Shown here piece after piece: positions 59,759 through 64,000 of a stretch of DNA of 64,000 nt. Under the pieces are notes generated by a model. It did not search any database and was not told where the DNA came from. It saw only the letters and a list, made by a program, of their open reading frames with translations. The position numbers were made by a program, and so were the translations under genes. Origin of the DNA: Helichrysum umbraculigerum (Eukaryota; Streptophyta; Magnoliopsida; Asterales; Asteraceae); the NCBI GenBank assembly GCA_949592205.1, contig CATIUR010000004.1:10648001-10712000 (forward strand). Reading direction: 5' to 3'. How positions within the stretch are numbered: the first letter of the stretch is position 1; each line of letters starts with the position of its first letter.

Positions 59759-60560
59759 CTGGCACCCATATCATTCCGACCTCTGCGGAGCTCGGTCCTC
59801 CCAGAGCCTGTTGTTATCTCGGCGTGTATCGGAAACTGCCAGGTTTCCAGGGTGTACACTGATACAGGTAGCGCCGTCGAAGTCATGTAAGAACACTGCT
59901 TCCTACAGTTGCCACAACCCATACAGGGAAGGTTGCAGGAACCCCTGTCCCCGCTGTCCAGCTATGCCAACGACACTAAATGGCCAATTGGCAGGCTTGT
60001 CTTGGATGTTACGTTGGGTGAATACCCGTACTGCCGGACCACCGAACTGGAATTTTTCATCGTGCGCGCCCCGTCTAGATTTAACGTGCTCCTGGGCCGC
60101 ACCGCTCTCCATAAATTTGGAGCCATCACCTCAACTGTCCATGGGTTAATGAAATTCCCAACTCTGGCAGGCATTGCCACTTTGCAAACAACAGGCACCG
60201 CTATACCCGTATGTGCTCAGGTATCAAAGGCGGTTCCGGGCCCGTTCACCATGACTGACGATGAGTTAGTGGCTGTCAATCCCAGGTTCCCAGAACAGAA
60301 AGTCCGGGTCGGCCTTGCCTTGAGCCCGCCAACACGGCTCAGACTTTGTGAAATTCTAGCAAGTAACACGGATGTCTTTGCTTGGCAAGACTCCGAAATG
60401 ACCGGCGTGCCGCGGTCAATTGCTGAGCACAGGCTAAACGTCAATGAACATCACTCTGGTCAGACAGAAGAAGAGGGGTATGGCCCCTGATCGGAGTCGT
60501 TTTATTTGTGAAGAGGTCAACAAGTTGGTTCACGCCGGCATCATGCGTGAGGTCCAACAA
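59758..60560 (+). pseudogene. Tat-lineage protease and truncated reverse transcriptase
   Basis: The aspartic protease motif DTGS is at 59861-59872, but a TAA stop follows nine codons on (59888-59890). The protease C-terminal half is readable at 59909 onward (FNVLLGRTALHKFGA). Next come the linker (DVFAWQDSEMTGVPR) and, after a frame change near 60450, the first reverse transcriptase segment up to about HAGIMREVQ (60530-60555). All catalytic reverse transcriptase, RNase H and integrase sequence is deleted. Confidence 0.8.
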
Positions 60561-62080
60561 ATACCTCATGCTGTCTGGGCGCGGAGGCGTAGCCGCCTTC
60601 GGAGGACTCTGTGGTCGGGGCTCGACGGGCGACTGCTGTGGTGGGCTATCCAACACCGTCACCGGCTCTTCAAGGAGCGAGCCAGCCCCATCAACCGAGA
60701 GCACCGTACCGGAAGAGGTGGCAGCATGCCCTGAAGACCAGCTACGGCGAACCAGCCCGTCGCCGTCGCCACCCTCCTCCTCCTCGTCCTGGAGAACAAG
60801 TACACTGCTGACCTGCTCCGCAGTGGCAAAAAGTGGATCCATCTCCGCTGTACAGACAACAAACAGTTAGCATAAAAACACCACTTGCTAGCATAGAACA
60901 GGGCAACATTACGGACCGTCCTCAGGTATAATGTAGCTCCCACCTGTGCTCGGCGCAGACTGGAAGTTCGCAAGGTTGGCCTCAGCAACCTCTCCCGGCG
61001 TTTTCTTCTTCTTCGCCGGTGCTCCGGATCCCCTCTTACCCGCCTCCGGGCCCTTGCGCTTGGCAAGCAGCTGGGCACCGGATGCCTCCACATCGGAGTA
61101 CGCCGACAGAGGAACGGCGGTCGTAATCACGGGCTCGGCCAAGGTAACCGTCGCTCCGGTCACTTTACCGCTGTCAGGGACATCTTCCACTGACCTCCTG
61201 ACATATTTGAGGCCGGACAAGCTGGGCGCCTTCAAGATGGAGTTCAGATCCATATCTATACCAACGGAACACAAACAATCAGTAAACAGGGCATATGTAC
61301 AAAAGCATTAAAATAAGAAAACAAGCCCCACCCCATACCATGGCCACCCTGCTTGACAACGGGTATCTGACCGTCATACGGCCAAAACGAACTGATGCAA
61401 CCCATAACGAGCACAAACGAGTGATACTCGCGCATCTCCAGGTTTTCATCTCGGCACGCTGCCAGTAACTCGTTCTCCTCCCCTTTTAGTTTCGGCGTGA
61501 GGCTGACGTTCTTTGGGCTCTCATACTGCCAAACCAACGTCTCCACAGCGTTATCAGGGATGACGGTCTGATCAATGAAGAAAAAGGTGTCACGCCAGTC
61601 GTGCAAAGACGACTCTGCAAAACCTACGAATTTGTTCTTCTTCGCAAAGGTGTACCACCCCGTGCCGGCACTCGGGGTCAGCTTAAAGCAGGCCTGGAAA
61701 ACCCTAACCAACGGCCTCAGGTTCAACGATCTGAACCACATCTCAAAAATGGTCACCTTCTGCGCGCCGAAGGGGTGCAGCTGACTAAACCCCACTTTGT
61801 AATGCTTGCACACGTCCAAGAAGAACGGGGTCGGAGGCATACGGAGATTGCCTTTCTCCATAGTTTTCCAGTAGACGGCCACCTTACCCTTCGGTGGCGC
61901 GTCGGCGCATTGCTTGTTGGTGGGGGCTACGGGGTTAAACCTCTCAAGACATCTGAAACGCCTCAAGATATTCGGAATGTCCTCCGGTTTCACCGAGCTG
62001 ACCTCATAAGCCACGTTTGGGCCTTTGCTGGGCCCAGCCGCGGCCACACGGACCTCTGCTACGTTTTCAGGAGCAGCCAT
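60555..62080 (-). CDS. Antisense Transposase_28-like gene in the Tat element, 3' truncated
   Basis: On the minus strand three exons join in frame: 62080-61339, 61255-60917 and 60847 to about 60555. Introns begin GTATGG and GTCCGT and end TATAG and TACAG. Exon 1 (about 247 codons from MAAPENVAEV) resembles the putative gypsy-type transposon domain (Pfam Transposase_28), with VGFSQLHPFGAQKVTIFEMW, LTPSAGTGWYTFAKK and WRDTFFFID. Exon 2 is Lys/Pro-rich with a possible nuclear signal (GAPAKKKKTPGE). Exon 3 is acidic and Pro-rich and runs into reversed reverse transcriptase sequence, ending at a stop near 60441, so the original end is lost. Its function is unknown. Confidence 0.65.
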
Positions 62081-62420
62081 GGTATGTATATATGTGTGAA
62101 AGAAGGAAAAGTTTGAAGATACGAGTGACAGACCTGGGTTTGTTTGAGAGTGATCGGAATCTGGGTTGATAAGCCGGAATAGTGGACAGAACGTTTGAAC
62201 TTGCCGGAATTCTCTCGAAATTTTTAACTCGCGTAAAAAATGAAGTAAAAACGAGGCATTCCTATTTATTGGCAACTTTTAATGGGCCGGGCTTTGTGGG
62301 CTTTAATCTCCGCCCTACACGTGTCAGCAGATCTCACAACCGAGAAGTTACCGTTCGGTTGCCATGCCTCGCACTGCCACGTGTCGACAGATCTCACAAT
62401 CTGGCAAACTTACGATACTA
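62081..62420 (-). promoter_or_regulatory. Probable promoter and leader of the antisense gene
   Basis: This stretch upstream of the minus-strand start has two direct copies of CACGTGTC(A/G)(G/A)CAGATCTCACAA (near 62318 and 62380). Each contains an ACGTG core typical of plant bZIP/ABRE sites. A TATTTATTGG string near 62268 (reverse CCAATAAATA) could serve as a weak TATA region. Confidence 0.4.
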
Positions 62421-62496
62421 GTTTTTAAATTCACTTTTTATACGTAATGAAATAAACATCGGTAATTTCTATAATCATCCTATATATATATATATA

Positions 62497-62855
62497 CTAG
62501 ATATAAGACCCGCGGCAACGCGGGCGACTCTAAATTCTTTTATACTAACTTTGGTAATTGTTACATACTTGTATCATCAAATATAGATAAAAAAGGATCT
62601 ATTTTCCTTCGAAACTGTCAAGTTTTGAACTCGAGCAAGTTTTAAAACAAAATATTTAAAATTAATCATTTTCCTTAGAAACTCTAGCAAGTTTTGAACC
62701 TGACTTGAGTTATGCAATTACCTAACATAACTAAAAGAACATCGTTAAACAAAAACGGAGAGGAGACTATCAATGATGAAAACTAAATAAATAGTGTAAA
62801 ACCAACAATCTGAATGAAAGAATCACACTAAACATATGAAAGCAACAACCAGGTG
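62497..62855 (-). mobile_element. Second Helitron-type 3' terminus
   Basis: On the minus strand CCCGCGTTGCCGCGGG (62509-62524) is followed after 8 bases by CTAG (62497-62500) and T. The hairpin is nearly identical to that at 48629-48644, but the sequence behind it differs, so it is another member with a different interior. It is cut off on the right by the inverted LTR at 62856. Confidence 0.55.
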
Positions 62856-64000
62856 TGTTCAAGTTTAAAAACACTTGAGTACAATGATGATGATGATGTA
62901 TGAGGAATTAAGCTTGTCACACTCCAATTAACGTGCAAACCCAGAGTCGAGACTAAATCAATCGAGGGTGGTGAAAGCCTAATTCTTGAAGAGTAATTCG
63001 TAAGGAATAACTCTGTGGATTTATGAGGTGTTGGCTTGAAATGAAAGCATAACACTAGTATTTATACCCAAACCCTAAGCTGACGTGGAGGGTTTGGTCG
63101 TGGGGGAGCACGACACTTCCTGCGTGGATCGCTGACGTGGAAGCTCGGTCGTGGGGGAGCACGACACTTCCTGCGTGGACCGCTGACGTGGAAGCTCGGT
63201 CGTGGGGGAGCACGACACTTCCTGCGTGGACCGCTGACGTGGAAGCTCGGTCGTGGGCAAAGACGACATTTACTGTATGCCGGCTGACGTGGACCAATCG
63301 GGTGAACCGACCAGGTTAATGGCCACGGCATGCAAATAGTACCTGAATATAACGGTTGCGGATTGTACTATTGTCAGAGAATGTCGGGCATGCCTTGTCA
63401 TCTTGCGGCCGTACCGTTGTTATGCAGTTGCAACGGCAGGTGTTGTGGTTTGATCCGGGACGTGCCCAGACCCATGCTTGACCTTGGCATTAGCGCCGAT
63501 GCCAAGAGCTAAAAGAGCTAGCCTCAGACGTTATCCGGAGCTAGGTTCGGCACCGATCCGAGGTCGTGATACTTAGTGCAGTCTGTCGTCCGCACCGAGG
63601 GCTACTAGAGCTGACGGCGGATATTATCCGAGTCCAGGCTCGGTACGGATCCGAGGTCACCTTATGTGGTGTAGGCTGAGGTCAGATGGCGTACATCATT
63701 AAGTCCCCCCAGTCCGTTATTATATTCCGGGCAGGGGTATGATGGCGGACTTAGAATAAATGTCGTGGCACAACAATGATGGCCTTTCAGTCTTGGCGGC
63801 GTGCAATAAATGCATGTCTTTTCGGATGTCGCAGCTGGAATGCGATGGGACGGCTTACAGATGCTGCGTCATCATACAGCTGGATACAAATCGAAAAAGT
63901 AACTTAATGCTTTTAATTTATTTTGTTAGTACAACTTGGGCTTTAATTTAACTCGAAATATGCTTGGTATTCTTATAAGCCCAAAAACATTGCAATAACT
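62856..64000 (-). repeat. Inverted LTR of the same Tat family, continuing past the window
   Basis: 62856-63703 is the inverted copy of 57254-58050 with one more 51-bp unit. Beyond 63703 it continues with sequence absent from the left copy, probably the 5' part of the LTR, to the window end. No primer site lies to its left, so it is either the 3' LTR of a minus-strand element to the right or a solo LTR. It appears to have inserted into the Helitron-like sequence. Confidence 0.7.
63080..63300. repeat. 51-bp minisatellite, longer copy
   Basis: CTGACGTGGA occurs at about 63080, 63131, 63182, 63233 and 63283, one unit more than in the left LTR. Repeat-generated open frames here are not genes. Confidence 0.85.

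Larger units (their letters stand above)
57254..62420 (+). mobile_element. Defective Tat-lineage gypsy element (deletion derivative)
   Basis: A partial 5' LTR (57254-58050), primer site, gag, protease and the first part of reverse transcriptase lie on the plus strand. The rest of reverse transcriptase, RNase H and integrase are missing. The deletion, at about 60550-60560, joins the reverse transcriptase to the inside of an antisense gene. Antisense frames near the 3' end are known in Tat/Retand-type elements, which supports this lineage. No 3' LTR in direct orientation follows. Gag is frameshifted and the protease has a stop, so it is dead as a retroelement. Confidence 0.8.

Overview
The window is plant nuclear DNA, most likely from a dicot. 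It is AT-rich and intron-bearing, with a few genes set in a thick layer of transposable elements. The style of the repeats suggests Asteraceae, but that is an impression and not proof. Three host genes look intact: a HAWAIIAN SKIRT-type F-box gene (37872-39092, +), a three-exon coiled-coil gene of the plant USO1-like family (40563-43692, +), and a seven-exon gene for a peptidase C45 / acyl-CoA:6-aminopenicillanate acyltransferase-like Ntn-hydrolase (43922-46238, -). The last two converge, with about 230 bp between their stop codons.

Layout. 764-7445: a probable Mutator-like element (direct repeat TATACACGCA at both ends) carrying a decayed PPR gene fragment and a GATACACAAT minisatellite. 7446-10751: AT-rich spacer with MITE debris. 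10761-11636: a foldback element with an imperfect 9-bp target duplication, whose centre is a palindrome of telomere-like heptamers; a relative lies at about 47518-48242. 11711-22796: a small inverted-repeat element split by a complete, very young Ty3/gypsy chromovirus-type retrotransposon (12102-22696; two 2501-bp LTRs with about 6 differences; target duplication GATAT). 22797-29978: AT-rich spacer with several MITEs, a 42-C homopolymer and a MULE with about 180-bp terminal repeats. 30034-33794: a complete hAT transposon with a perfect 8-bp target duplication and an uninterrupted 703-codon transposase.

33800-46240 holds the three host genes plus a SINE-like tRNA relic and a foldback MITE. After them come a hAT MITE (46450-46993, perfect 8-bp target duplication), the second telomere-like foldback, a putative Helitron (48617 to about 51444), gene debris with (TA)n tracts, a solo gypsy LTR on the minus strand (53914-56550, target duplication CTTAT), a LINE 3' relic, and a defective Tat-lineage gypsy element (57254 to about 62420). 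The Tat element has broken gag-protease, a truncated reverse transcriptase and an antisense, apparently spliced Transposase_28-like gene. The window ends with a second Helitron-type terminus (62497) and an inverted LTR of the same Tat family (62856 onward).

The strongest unusual signals are: (i) dense arrays of a palindromic hexamer in the gypsy LTRs, with the motif replaced by a different one at the same place in the solo LTR; (ii) telomere-repeat palindromes built into foldback elements; (iii) the apparently intact hAT element; and (iv) the antisense spliced gene in the Tat derivative. All identities come from reading motifs and protein similarity by eye; no database search was run.
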